This document shows positions 1 through 11,500 of a DNA stretch of 64,000 nucleotides, in pieces (position 1 is the first letter of the stretch; every line of letters starts with the position of its first letter). The stretch is from Falsiruegeria litorea R37. Its GTDB lineage: Bacteria; Pseudomonadota; Alphaproteobacteria; Rhodobacterales; Rhodobacteraceae. The notes under the pieces were generated by a model. The model searched no databases. It was not told the origin of the DNA and saw only the letters and a list, made by a program, of their open reading frames with translations. The DNA lies in NCBI RefSeq assembly GCF_900172225.1, contig NZ_FWFO01000008.1, forward strand, positions 34,201-98,200, given 5' to 3'. The translations under genes and the position numbers were made by a program.

Positions 1-486
1 CTCCGAGAAGATCCAACGTAGGTCAAAGGGCGCGTAGGGGGTTTTGTCATCTGTGCCCAGACGCAGCAAGATAACGGTTCCATCCCACCGTTTGCGGAAT
101 TCCTTTTCTGGTATGCGCAACAGTTCCAGCGAGTCCGCCAGCGGATCTTGCACGAGGGCGATCAACCCGCCTTTGGTGCTTTGGGGATCTGGAACAAGGC
201 CAGACAGAATGACATATTCACCGTTCTTGAGGTGAATGATGAACGGCATCGTGCGGCTCATGCGGCGTAAGGACGACCAGTTTATGGACGAGATTTCGAC
301 ATCCAGATAGTTGGCTTCGGCGGCCAATTGGATATCCCGTGCCGTGCACTCCTTTCCACTGATCGGGGCGTGTTGACGAACAATCGCGTCGCGTGAGATT
401 TCGGTTCCCAGGAAACGGGCGACCAACACCAGGCATTCCAACCCCGAGCTGGTCTGTGAGTTAGCAATGTTTTCAAAGTCTTTCAT
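1..486 (-). CDS. HlyB-type type I secretion ABC transporter, N-terminal part only (runs off window)
   Basis: The reading frame starts at ATG 486 and is open to the left edge, so only the first 162 residues are visible. They look like the C39-like domain (CLD) at the N-terminus of HlyB/RtxB exporters: a GLECLVLVARFLG helix, a NGEYVILSG strand and a DPLADSLELLRIPEKEF segment align with the corresponding parts of HlyB. In active C39 peptidases a Cys and a His carry out cleavage. By my alignment the Cys position is Ser14 and the His position is Tyr in GEYVIL, so the domain should bind but not cut its substrate, as in HlyB. The membrane domain and ATPase would lie outside the window. It follows a small gene at 695-1006 and an hlyC-type gene, so it probably exports the giant RTX protein at 2588-11575. 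Confidence 0.8.
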   Translation of the reverse strand, partial: MKDFENIANSQTSSGLECLVLVARFLGTEISRDAIVRQHAPISGKECTARDIQLAAEANYLDVEISSINWSSLRRMSRTMPFIIHLKNGEYVILSGLVPDPQSTKGGLIALVQDPLADSLELLRIPEKEFRKRWDGTVILLRLGTDDKTPYAPFDLRWIFSE

Positions 487-549
487 GGTGCAGCCATGCG
501 TTCCACACACCGCGAGCGGGGGATGTGTTGATTAAACTGGGGAGATGTC

Positions 550-577
550 GGCACTGCGACCTATGCGTCGCAGTGCC
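550..577. terminator. Perfect 11-bp stem-loop between small gene and exporter gene
   Basis: GGCACTGCGAC (550-560) and GTCGCAGTGCC (567-577) form a perfect 11-bp stem around a 6-nt loop. There is no T-tract on either side, so it may be a Rho-independent-like pause, an mRNA-stabilising hairpin or an intra-operon processing site. It lies 64 nt upstream of the exporter start. Confidence 0.5.
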
Positions 578-694
578 GGAGCCAATGACCGCTATTCCGT
601 GAGTGGTAGGTACATTTGGCTCGGTAAAAGCGGGATGGGTGTCAGAGGCGTGTCGACACAAGGCCAAGACCAGCCTCCGAAGCCATCCAACCGC

Positions 695-1006
695 CTAAGC
701 GTCAAAATTCGGAGAGTTGTTTTGCAGTGGCTCGCTGGACACGGCTACATTCTCTTCTTTGCCGTTCGGGTTGTTTCGCTGGATTACGCCACGAGACTCC
801 ATTTCCTTGAACATGCGATCAAAAACCTCGTAGGCGCGCAGGAAACCCTGGGGCGAAAGGACGAGACGCAGATTTTCTTCAACAGGGGGCGATTCCGGGT
901 CTGCGCTCGGATCAACCCCGAACGAGAAACAATCGATACGCATATTGCTGTTGATCATCGCAATATTCGAAATTCCGTCGATGTAGACTTGTTGGGCTTC
1001 ACTCAC
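695..1006 (-). CDS. Small hypothetical protein of the RTX locus (DUF3467-like architecture)
   Basis: A GTG at 1006 is preceded by GGAGGAAACC, an excellent ribosome-binding site, giving 103 residues. A longer reading from 1135 is possible but has no such site. The protein starts VSEAQQVYIDGISNIAMINSNMRID and continues with a strand-rich half, then LVLSPQGFLRAYEVFDRMFKEM, a helix after an SP(Q) turn. This strand-strand-SPxxxxxA-helix layout recalls the small DUF3467 family, but I cannot confirm membership. It has no signal peptide or membrane segment. Its position between the acyltransferase gene and the exporter gene, on the same strand, suggests an accessory role in RTX activation, secretion or regulation, comparable in position to uncharacterised small genes of other rtx loci. 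That role is inference. Confidence 0.6.
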   Translation of the reverse strand: MSEAQQVYIDGISNIAMINSNMRIDCFSFGVDPSADPESPPVEENLRLVLSPQGFLRAYEVFDRMFKEMESRGVIQRNNPNGKEENVAVSSEPLQNNSPNFDA

Positions 1007-1135
1007 TTTTGGTTTCCTCCGTTCGAGTGGTTCTGTATCTGATCTGCGGCGACTGCTTCCCCTGCTTCCTCCAAAGCAGCGACCGCAATCTTTCACAGCA
1101 AAAATTTGACTGGGTGTCATTTTCGATGGCAGCAA

Positions 1136-1995
1136 TTCTAAGGATCACGTTTCATTGAGTCCCTAAGTGCGTCGCTTGACCTCGATTGGCCTGTTATTTT
1201 ATTCTCCTTATAGTTGACGTCAGTCGTCATGTTTCGTGCAAATTAATCTCCTCACGTATTTTGTGAGGGATTAACCTATGTTCCGCAGAAGGTGCCATTT
1301 TAGACACCTTTCCGCTCATTCGAGATATTATGATTTAATGGTAAGATTCTAAATTTTGAAAATCGGATATTGAGAGGTAAATGTGTTTTCTTTCCCTTAC
1401 TCTCGGTGTCCTATTCGCCGACCTGGCGTTTTTCATCTTTGATCTGCGCTTCATTGAACTGGATGTGATGTAGCGTTGATCATGGGTAGTGATACTAATT
1501 TAACCTTTTGAGTATTCCAAGGTCAAATGATGTGGGCGATCTTGGTGTGGGGGAAATGATCAAACATAGATCGTAAAATTGTCATATGTTGTTACTTGAT
1601 CTGTATTTATCATTTAATATCAATAACTAAAGATTGAAATATTTTCACACTTCAAGCAGTCATCTAAAGTTTGGACTTAGGGTACCTATCAACTGGTCCT
1701 ATTTCAGCGGGTTAATACAACACCTACGTCCCGTGATGTTTGAGATAAACTCCTCTGAGAAAAAATTCAGCTCAAAAAACTATCCTCGACACACAGAGAT
1801 GTTAGCGCATGGTAACAATTTTTAGTTATCTCTTGGGGGTAAATGAACACTGAAAGCCCGGACCCATTGCCTGGATAGCAGATAGACACAGGTTCCGCCC
1901 TGTGAAACAGCAATTTCCCGATGAAATTTACCTTACCTCAGGTACCTAAATGATCGCAAAATCGCGATTCGCAACTCATTCCGCTAGGGGAGAAT
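1136..1995. other. AT-rich intergenic region of the RTX locus, no convincing gene
   Basis: About 860 nt separate the small gene from hlyC. The base composition is much richer in A and T than the rest of the window. Short inverted repeats are visible: CTCAC/GTGAG at 1251-1267 and CACAGG/CCTGTG at 1887-1904. A 63-codon plus-strand frame (1634-1825) lacks a ribosome-binding site and resembles nothing, so I do not call it. The stretch most likely carries the promoter of the small-gene/exporter operon and possibly binding sites for AT-preferring nucleoid proteins. Confidence 0.5.
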
Positions 1996-2484
1996 TCAAG
2001 CTGTTTGGGTTTTTACTTGCCTGCGCTCTTCGCGCCGCCTCGATCCATAATAGCGGGTGACACGTTTTGATTGTCCGGTGTCCATTCCAATTCGGTGAAG
2101 CTTGGCGTAGGAAACCGAATGAAACAGCTCTTTGTCGAGATGCGATATGATTTCTCGAACACGTCCATAAGGAGCCATGAAATCCATAAACCACAGAAGC
2201 TCTCCGCAGTTCCATTCATGTGGTTTGATGTCGTCGGGATCATCCATAAGCCGCGCATCAACCTCTTCATTCACCCAAGCCCAGGTGACAAAAGAGAGAG
2301 GCGTGTTTTCTCCTTGCATGAATAGACGGCCTTGTCCGATCGACAACGGATAGAACAAACGGCGTTCAAGCTGCCTGTATCGCATACCGCTGTGAAGCCG
2401 GGACTGAGAGACCAGAAAACAGATCTGCCCAATCTGTCTCATCCGCTCTGGATTTGGCGTGTTCTGATCCGGTTTAATGTTCAA
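1996..2484 (-). CDS. RTX toxin-activating lysine acyltransferase, HlyC/RtxC family
   Basis: The 162-residue protein has the size and layout of HlyC-family acyltransferases, which move a fatty acyl group from acyl-ACP to lysines of a protoxin in the cytoplasm. Visible family features are SRLHSG with the presumed catalytic His31, PLSIGQGRLFMQ, SFVTWAWVNEEVDARL, and GELLWFMDFMAPYG with the presumed catalytic Asp101. The C-terminus is basic. It lies just downstream of the giant RTX gene on the same strand, which is the obvious substrate, although in classical loci the acyltransferase gene precedes the toxin gene. A 12-bp perfect hairpin in the 103-nt gap may lower its expression relative to the RTX gene. 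Confidence 0.88.
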   Translation of the reverse strand: MNIKPDQNTPNPERMRQIGQICFLVSQSRLHSGMRYRQLERRLFYPLSIGQGRLFMQGENTPLSFVTWAWVNEEVDARLMDDPDDIKPHEWNCGELLWFMDFMAPYGRVREIISHLDKELFHSVSYAKLHRIGMDTGQSKRVTRYYGSRRREERRQVKTQTA

Positions 2485-2532
2485 TCCAGTGTGTTCCTGT
2501 CTACTGGCCTGATGCGGCTCATTTTTATGTTA

Positions 2533-2564
2533 GATCGGCGCAGACATTCCATTCTGCGCCGATC
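2533..2564. terminator. 12-bp perfect hairpin between the RTX gene and hlyC-type gene
   Basis: GATCGGCGCAGA (2533-2544) pairs perfectly with TCTGCGCCGATC (2553-2564) around an 8-nt loop. It starts 23 nt after the RTX stop on the minus strand. No T-run follows on that strand, so it may be a weak terminator or an mRNA 3'-end stabiliser that partly separates the very long RTX transcript from the acyltransferase gene. Confidence 0.6.
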
Positions 2565-2587
2565 ACTTTCACTGCTCGGGTTTTTGA

Positions 2588-5500
2588 CTATGTTGCGCTT
2601 GTCGCCGAATTGTCAGTTTTATTGGCGAACACACCATCAACGGCGGTTTTGGCATCGTAGATCGTGTCGTACACCTCGGCCACGACCGCAAATTCACCTG
2701 TAGAGAGTTCGCGACCTGTCTCTGAAGTTTCGGCGTCCGCGGCTTCAACCGTGTTCAGCCAATTGAGCGTTTCCTGCAGTCCTTGAGCCAGCACACTCGC
2801 ACTATTGAATTCTGTGTGCTGCGAAGGTTCGGTCGATGCCAGATTTGCCTTCAGTTCTGCAAATGTGAAACTCGACGTGCTGTCATGATCCTCGAGGTGG
2901 AAGACATCGTTGTCACCAAGACCGTTCTGCAGGATCTTGCCGACTGACGCGCCGTTCACGACGATATCAATCGTTGCATCCGAGTTGCTGAGTTTGAGAT
3001 TGTCTATTGTAAGCTCTGTCGTCAGGTCGGTTCTGGCCGTTTCGATGTAAATCGAGTTGACTTCGTCGCCCCTAATGATGTCTTCCAAGCTCGATTCACC
3101 ATTCAGCCCCTCGTTCAAACCGGACACATTGAACCTCTGGCTGTCCAGTTCACCAAGGATATCGGTTCCCAGGTGCTCGCCAATGACCATCTCGCCGCTG
3201 CCAATCGTGTAGATATAGCTGTCGTCACCGGTTTGACCCAATGCTACCGTCCGGCCAAAGCCCGAGAAAAAGACATCTTCTCCGGCACCGCCCTGACTTA
3301 CGACACCCGTACCATTGACTAGGAACTGTGATGGCCCCTTGAAGGTTTCAGCGCCAAGCAGCGATGAAACCTGCACGAGCGCACTGATAACGCCACTGAT
3401 GGCATCACCAAGAATGGTTATCCCTGCTTCGGCATAGACCTCAAGCGTGCCAAGACCGAAGTTGAGGAAGTTGTCGTTGCCAGCCCCACCCGAGGTAAAG
3501 CCGTAGCCGGCGCTCAGGAACGTATCGTTGCCGTCATTGCCGAAAGTGGCAAATCCAACACCCATGTCGATCAGGTAATCATCACCCAGACCACCTGTGG
3601 TAAAGCTGCCAGCGCCAAAGTTGACAAGGGCATCATCACCATCACCCAGTGATGTCGCGTTGAACACGCCGCCGGTAATGACCAGATCATCGCCGCCTCC
3701 GGCGATGATCTGGTTGGCCAGACCGAGGGTAAAGATGCTGTCCGTACCACCCCCGGCGTCAACCCGGTTCGCCGCGCCAAGCGTAAAGATGATATCACTT
3801 CCGTTGGCCTGGCCTGTGGCATCGCCCAGAACTTCGTTTTTGACACCGGCAATGACGCCAAAGTCGGAACCGGTTCCCAATTTGACTTCGTTCTCGAAGC
3901 CAAGCGCCACGATGATGTCATCTGCGGCCTGCCCGGAAATGTCATTCTTGTAACCGATAGCAAACGCAGTGTCGTTTCCATACCCAAGCTTAAGCTTGTT
4001 TTCCTGACCTGCTGACAAAACAACGTCGCTGCCCGAGAAGGTATTGAACGCCGAGTATTCGTTCTTTTTGCCCAGCAGGACCGCGGCGTTGTCCCCCGCA
4101 CTTGTGACGTTGTTCTCTTCACCAATAGCGATGAGGAAGTCAGTGCCACCACGAGACGCCAGACGGTTGGACTTACCAACCGCCAAGGCGACGTTGTTGC
4201 CGGTGCCCAGAATGCCCAGGTTGGTTTCGCCGGCAAGGATCGCGATGTCGTCTTCGCTGCCCCCATAGAACACGTTCTTTTTACCGACCAACACAGCGGC
4301 ATCGTCCCCGCGCCCAGTGTAGACGTGGTTCTCCTCGCCCACGGCCACCGCGATATCGCCATAAACCGTTTCGGTATCCCCGGTGCCATTATAGTCCGGG
4401 TTCAAGGCGATAATGGATTCCTCGGATTCCACGATCTGCGATTGCAGGAGAGAGAATTCGTGACTGTAGTCGCCAATTCTTTCGTCCCACTGAATGCCCG
4501 CAATATTCGGAATGTTCAGCGCGGGAATCGTATAGCTCAGCGCATCCAGCTTGACCTGATCCGCTGGCACATGCTCGGCCAGATCGAAATCAGGAACTTT
4601 CAGGTCTTCGCTCGGGATATCGAACTCTGGCACCTGCAGCCCGAACAGTTCCCGACCTGACAGCGCGGTCTCAATCGCCTCGACCCCTGACAGGTCCAGC
4701 CCGTTCAGGTGAAACTCTGGCAAGGTCAAATCAGGCAGGCTGAGTGTTGGCATCTCAATCAGAGACACGTCACTCTTGTAGACATCGACACCTTTGATTT
4801 CGGTCGTCGAGGTGCTGCCGGATTGAGCCTCTACGCTGATGGAACCACCCTCTTCTGCGCGGAAGCGGAAGGTTTCCGTTTCTTCCTTGTTTGCGGTCTT
4901 TGGATCGATCCTGCCGATCTCCTGTTTGCCGCGTTCATCCGTGTAATAGACGATGATGTCGTCCGCCTCGGTTCCCGTAACGTTGGATGCAAGATAGGAA
5001 ACCTGAACCTCATAGGTTTTGTCGTTGGTCAGGTCCAAGGCAACGCCGGTTTGCGTGCCGTTGATCGACAGCGTGTTATGCGTTGCATCCGGTGTGCCCG
5101 AGAACGGAACAGCGACGGATCCTTCGATCGATCCGGACACGACATCGCCCGCCTGCACTTCGACCGAGAAGTCATATTCCACGCCGGTCCGGTCGATGTT
5201 GAGCTCATCCTGCGAGTCCAGCGACGAGTCGAGCAAATTATAGTTGCCCTGTGTCGCCGAGGTGAAGGACGCGGAGTCCTGCTCATCAGCGCTGGCTTGT
5301 GCGCTGATGTCTACGGACCCATCCGCATCGCCAACACCAAAGTTGGTTTCCGCCAGGGTGTACCCTTCGACACCATAGTCTTCGCCTTCTTGCCAGAAGG
5401 TCAGATCGGTCTCGGTTCCAAAAAGCGTACCTGCGTTGCCATCCGAGCTGTTGGCGCCCAGGAAGTCACGACCAAACGAGTTGGCAGCACCAAAGTGGTT

Positions 5501-8500
5501 GTTGCTGATATTCGTTTCCTGCGTGATCTGAACCCCGGCCTGATCAACCTGAATGTTGAAGGCCGTGATGTCGGGGATGGAAATCGACGGGAAGGACTGA
5601 CCCGGCAGCTGAAGCTCTGGGGTCGAGATTGTCGGCAATGCAATCTCGGGCAGGCCATAGTTACCAAGTTCGCCGTACTTGTAGTCTGGCGCGCCCTTCA
5701 GTTCCGGAATGGACGGGATCGGAATGTCATACTGGTCCAGGGTCAGTGTCGGGAACGCGTAATCCGGGACATCCGGGTCCGAGAACTCGATATCCGGGAA
5801 GAAGGCGGACACATCGGCAAACGGTCCCGCTTGGATCGAGCCGCCATTGCCATCTTCCAGCTTGAGGTCGGTGACCGGGTTGAAGTTATCCTCGCCAACC
5901 AAGCTGGCGATTTGGGTTGTGCTGAACTCCAGCTCGTTGTCGGTCACGATAAAGTTGAACTTACCAGCCGCCAGAACCAGATCGTTGCCGGTGCCGCCAA
6001 AGACGACGTTGGTTTTCCCGACCACACCGACGATGTCATCGCCCGAGCCAGAGAACACGATGTTGTTTTCACCGATCGCCAGACCGATGTCACGACCGCC
6101 TTCATAGAGGGCAAAGTTGTGCTTGCCGACCAACAACGAAATGTCGTCGCCAGCACCGGCCGCGAGGAAGTTGTACTCGCCGCCCAGAATGGCGATGTCA
6201 TGGTCGTTGCCTGTCAGGGCTGCGTTGTAGCGCCCGATCAGGATGACATTGTCGCGCCCAGCTCCAGTGATGGCAACGTTGCCTGTTGGCAGCTCGACAC
6301 CGGTGATGGCCTGAATGATAAGGCTGACGGTTGGAATAGCGATCGAAACAACCGTATCGTCACCGGTTCCTGTCAGAACAAAGTTGCGCTCGCCGCCAAT
6401 GAAGATCCGGTTTTCACCGCCCCCGTAGAAGCCGATGTTGTCGGTTCCCAGCTGGAACGACACATCGTCACCCGCGCCTGTCATCGCAAAGTTGAGCAAC
6501 CCGCCCAGAACCAGGAAGTTGTCGCCGTCGCCAGCGTTGACAAAGTTGCCTGCGCCAAGACCAACAAAGAAGTCGTCCCCGCTGGCACCTTGAATGACGT
6601 TGGTTTTACCCACCGCAATCGCAAAGTTGTTTCCACCACCCAACAGCAGGAAGTTCTGAGTACCAAAGACGATGACGTCATCAACACCACCAGCGCCGAT
6701 AATGACGTTCCCGATAAGGCCGGTTACGTTGTTGACCCCCGGTGGCACAAAGAAGCTAGGCGCAAATCCGGTCACCCGGTTAAAGCCGTCACCCAGAATG
6801 AAGATGTTGTCATCCCCGATGAAATGAACCTCGTCATTGCCATTGCCGCCCCAAACAGCGTTCTGGGCTCCGATGAGTTGCAGTTTGTTGTTGCCGTCGC
6901 CAGCAACCACACCGTTCGCAAGGCCATAAGCCACGATGTAGTCATCGCCCGAACCGGCCTGGATGATGTTCGCGCCACCATATGATTTAACGACATTGTC
7001 GCCTTCGCCAGCGATGATGACGTTGCCTAGATTGCCCAAACCACTCAGTACGTTGGTGAAGGCAGACCCAAGGTTTTCTTCGCCGTAGATGGTTCCATCG
7101 TCGGTGCCGAACGCACCCCGGACAAAGTCGTCTTCGCTGTTGTTTGCGGCAGCAACGGCAGCCGCAGTGCCAATGCCCAGCAAGCTGCCTGCTCGAATGC
7201 GGTCGTCGCCATCGCCAGAAACAACAAGGTTGCCAGACCCATATGCCTCGATCTCGTTGCCAGGAACGACAACATCCTTTTGGCCCTGCAATTCCGCAAT
7301 CACCAATGGCCCGTCGTGAATGGCTTTGATCTGAGCTTCAGACAGGACTTGATCGTAGACAGCAAAGTCAGAGATCTGACCGTCAAATGCCGCATCATTG
7401 TCCCAGTTGCTGCGACCAACATAGTTATTGGCCCGAACGCGTTCGGCAACATCGCCATGCAGCTCAGTAGTGCCAGCAAGCTCACCATCGAGATAAAGCC
7501 GCAATTCACCCGCTTGATCATCAACTACCGCGGCAAAGTCAAATTCTTCACCCTGTTGAATGACGTTCGACGCAGTGAGTGCCGTATAGCCAACACCACT
7601 TTCGCTGAATTGGAACGTTAGATTGTTTGTAGTTCCTTGGCGGGCGAGAAGGATGTTTCCTCCTTCAATGTCGGTATTCGTGGTCCGGTTCCCGCCAAAG
7701 TCGAAGATACGCTCATAGCTGTTGTTGCCGTCGAACCGCGCCTTTCCGGTAATCGTAAGTTGGCCGCCTGTAGTGGTATTGTAGAGATTATTGTGCGTCC
7801 CATCACTAAAGCTCCGCGCGCCGTCATACCCACCAATGGGTTCCGCGCCGTTCAGAACATTTATCGAATTGGTCGCGACGTTCCCGCGCAACGCTTGCGC
7901 TTCATCCAGCGTCACGGCTTCGTTGAAGACTTGGAAGTTTTGTACCGAACCCTGGAAGTCTTCATCATTGTCCCAATTGCTTCGACCGACATAGTTGTTG
8001 GCGCGAATGCGTTCAGAAATTTCAGCGTTTACGGTGGTCGAGCCTGCAAGCTCGCCATTCAGGTAGAGGCGCAATTCATTTTCTTGATCGTCGACAACAG
8101 CGGCAAAGTCGAACGCAGTCCCTTGTTCAATGAAGTCTGTGATTCGGATTTCGTGATCGCCAGCAGTGGGGTCACTGAACATGAACACCAGGTCGTTGCT
8201 GGTACCGCCACGCGCAAGTAGGAAATTGCCTCCGTCCGTGTCGGTATTGCTTGTGCGGTTCCCGCCGAAATCGAAGATCCGCTCCCAACTGTTGTTGCCA
8301 TCAAACTGGGCCGTACCTGCGATGGTCATCTGACCACCGGATACAAAATTGCCAAGATCCGCATAGGCGCCAGATCCGTCAAAAACTGCTTGGCTTTCCG
8401 CCAGCAATCCAACAGGGGCCTGACCTTCTGCCAACAGCTCGGCTACAACTGAAGGACCAGAAGCAAGTTCGCCACGCAGCGATTGGGCCTGTGTCAGATC

Positions 8501-11500
8501 GGCAGCTTCGTTCAGAACTTGGAAGTTTTGAATTGATCCTTCGAACGCCTCATCTGGGTCCCAGTTGCTGCGACCAACATAGTTGTTGGCGCGCACACGT
8601 TCGGACACATCGCCATGCAGCGTTTCTGATCCTGCAAGTTCACCATTGAGGTAAAGGCGGAGTTCATTTGCTTGATCGTCGATTACAGCCGAAAAATCAA
8701 ATTCGGTGCCTTGCTCAATGTAGTCTGAGATCGTGATCTTCGTGCTGCCAGCGCCGCCTTCGTTAAACTCAAACCTAAGATCGTTTGTGTTGCCGACACG
8801 GGTAAAAAGGATGTTGCCACCTTCGGTATCTGTGTTGGTTGTTCGGTTGCCGCCGAAGTCAAATACCCGTTCCCAATTGTTAACGCCGTCGAACCGGGCC
8901 GTCCCAGCAATGGTCATCTGACCGCCAGAGGTGAAATCGCCCAGATCGGAGTACTCGCCGCTGCCATCGTATTCCGTTGCAATCGCAGCAGAGTGAATAG
9001 TATTCTCTGGCGCGCGCAGTGCGATGACTTCCTGTACGCGCACATTGTCGATCAGGCCGCCAAAGCCGGGGTTGTCACCGATCGCACGCAGTTCGAGGCG
9101 CGATGTGTCACCTACGTCTCCGGAAATACGGAACGTGTATGTTGTCCAGTCTGTACCGTTGTTGAGGGTCCCCAGACGCTCACCGGCCCAATAAACTTCG
9201 ACGGCCTGATGTTCGGGGTTGGATGCGCTTCTTAGCCGGTAATCAATGGCTACTTCGTAAACGCTGTTTTGGCGTGTGCCAATGTCTTGATAAATTGCTG
9301 TGTTTTCGCCGTTTGCAGCGAGTTCAATAAATGTACGACCTGAGGAGGTTTCAACACCACCTACGCCGTCTGTCTGGAATTCGGTCAACAAGCTTTGAGC
9401 TACAGTCCAGCCATCAGGCGTTCCGAAGGAGGCGGATCCCGCAGCTCGCGCATGCGCACCGGCTTCGAAGCTGCCGTTAGCGACCAGATTTGCACCCAGA
9501 TCGTCGATGGTCGGCACGTGGCGTTGCGTGTTGTCGGTAACGCCGCCATTGCCGGTCATGATGATGTTGGCACCACCCGCAGCATAGATCTTGTTGCGAC
9601 CGTCGCCCGCCAATACGATGTTCAGACCGCCCAAAGCGTCGATGTCGTTGTTGCCGTTGCCGGTCAGAACAATGTTTGCGCCGCCATAGGCATCGATGAA
9701 GTTGTTGCCGTGGCCAGACAGGATGGTGTTCGATCCACCATAGGATCCGATTACGTTATCGCCAAAGCCAGCCTGCACCACATTCAGCGCGCCGCCGACC
9801 GTGACGTTGTTATGACCATGGCCAGCGGACACGATGTTAACGCCCCCAAATGCTGTAATCCGGTCATTGCCGTTGCCGCTGTCGATGGACTGCCCGCCAA
9901 CACCTATCGAGTAGATCGAGTCATTGCCCGAACCGGTTGTCGCATTAACGCCAAAGCCGCGTGCATCAACGATGTTATCGCCGTCGCCCGCATTGATGCT
10001 GGCACCGAGAACCTTGACAAAAATGGTGTCGTCGCCGCTTCCGACATCGACCGATCCACCCAGGGCGCGCAGATCGACATAGTTGTCGCCATCACCCAGA
10101 TTCAGCAGACCGACGCCCACGCCAACATAGGCGTAATCATCGCCGGAACCCGCTGTCAGCGAGGCACCTGCCGCCTGGATGTCAAAGAGGTTTTCACCAG
10201 ATCCGGCATTCACGGTCGCACCTACAGCGCGCACCCGGATTGTGTCGTCACCGCCATTGGTGTTGATGCTGGCCCCAAGTGCATCAATGTTGACGGTATC
10301 ATCGCCATCTCCCACCGACACAGCCGCAACAGCTCCTGTGAAATTGACGGTGTTGTCGCCGTGCCCCAGCGAGACGGAACCACCTGCACCGGCAAAAATG
10401 TTCGCGACGTCATTGCCGCTGCCTGCAGAAATATTTGCACCCGCGGCGCGTACGTTGATCGTGTTGTTACCTTCCCGGGCATTGATGTTCACACCGATGA
10501 CATTTGCATTGATCGTGTCATGACCGTCGCCAACCTGAATGTCGGCAACAGCACCGGTGAAATTGACGGTGTTGTTGCCGTGCCCGGCATTTACAGCGCC
10601 ACCTCCCGCTGCATGAACATTAATGATGTCATGACCGTTCCCTGCTGTAATGTTTGCCCCAAGTGCGCCAAGTTCGATCCTGTTATTGCCGTGCCCGGCA
10701 TTTACGTTCACCCCTACAACGTTGGCGTAGATTACATCGTTACCACCACCCAACTGGATGTTGCCACCTATTGCATTGAAGTGAATATAGTTTGTGCCAT
10801 GATGATCGGTCAGATTGGCACCTGCAGCATATATTCTGTAGGTATCATCCCCATAGCCACCATCGACGTGCCCAGCAACTGCATTCAGATGAATGGTATC
10901 GTTTCCGGAACCGCCATGCACCTCACCAACTGCAGAAGTTACATAGATGTTGTCGTTGCCACCGCCTGCGTTGACATAGGTGTGCAAGCCACCTGCCTTA
11001 ATTGTATCGTGACCATTTCCGGTCACGGCCCGGGAACTCGCGCCATTGACGACAACATAGTTGTTTCCATGTCCTGCATCTACATGTGCGCGGAAGACAC
11101 CAAGGCTCTCAATATGGTCGCTGCCGTTACCGGTTCTGATGTTGGCAAACGAAGATGATTGAACAGTAATATGTCTGCCCGTCGTGGTGCCGAACCAGTT
11201 TTCTGTGACTGTTATGTCTCCAAGAACACTACCCTCGATCGTTTTGTGTCCCTGCCCAAGTGTAACATTGATATTTGCGCCACTTACAATTTTGTAAATG
11301 TCGTTCCCAGTGTCGGATTGGACAGTCAGGTTAACTGCACCAAGAATAGCCTCGTCATTGCCGTCACCCATGTTCACCGTCGCGTAGGTGACAGCCTTGT
11401 TGTAGATCTCAAGCCGGTCGTTTCCGTTGCCAAGGCTGGCGTACAAGCTGTTTGTTGTATGGGTCCTAAGATCGTCATCACCATCCCACAAATAGATCTG

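Noticed and set aside
1634..1825. 63-codon frame in the AT-rich gap
   Set aside because: It has no ribosome-binding site, unusual composition and no recognisable features; the AT-rich DNA easily yields such a frame.
4709..11158. Very long plus-strand frames (for example 4709-6985 and 9395-11158) inside the giant RTX gene
   Set aside because: They are antisense shadows of the repetitive minus-strand coding sequence. Their products are low-complexity repeats with no ribosome-binding site and no fold.
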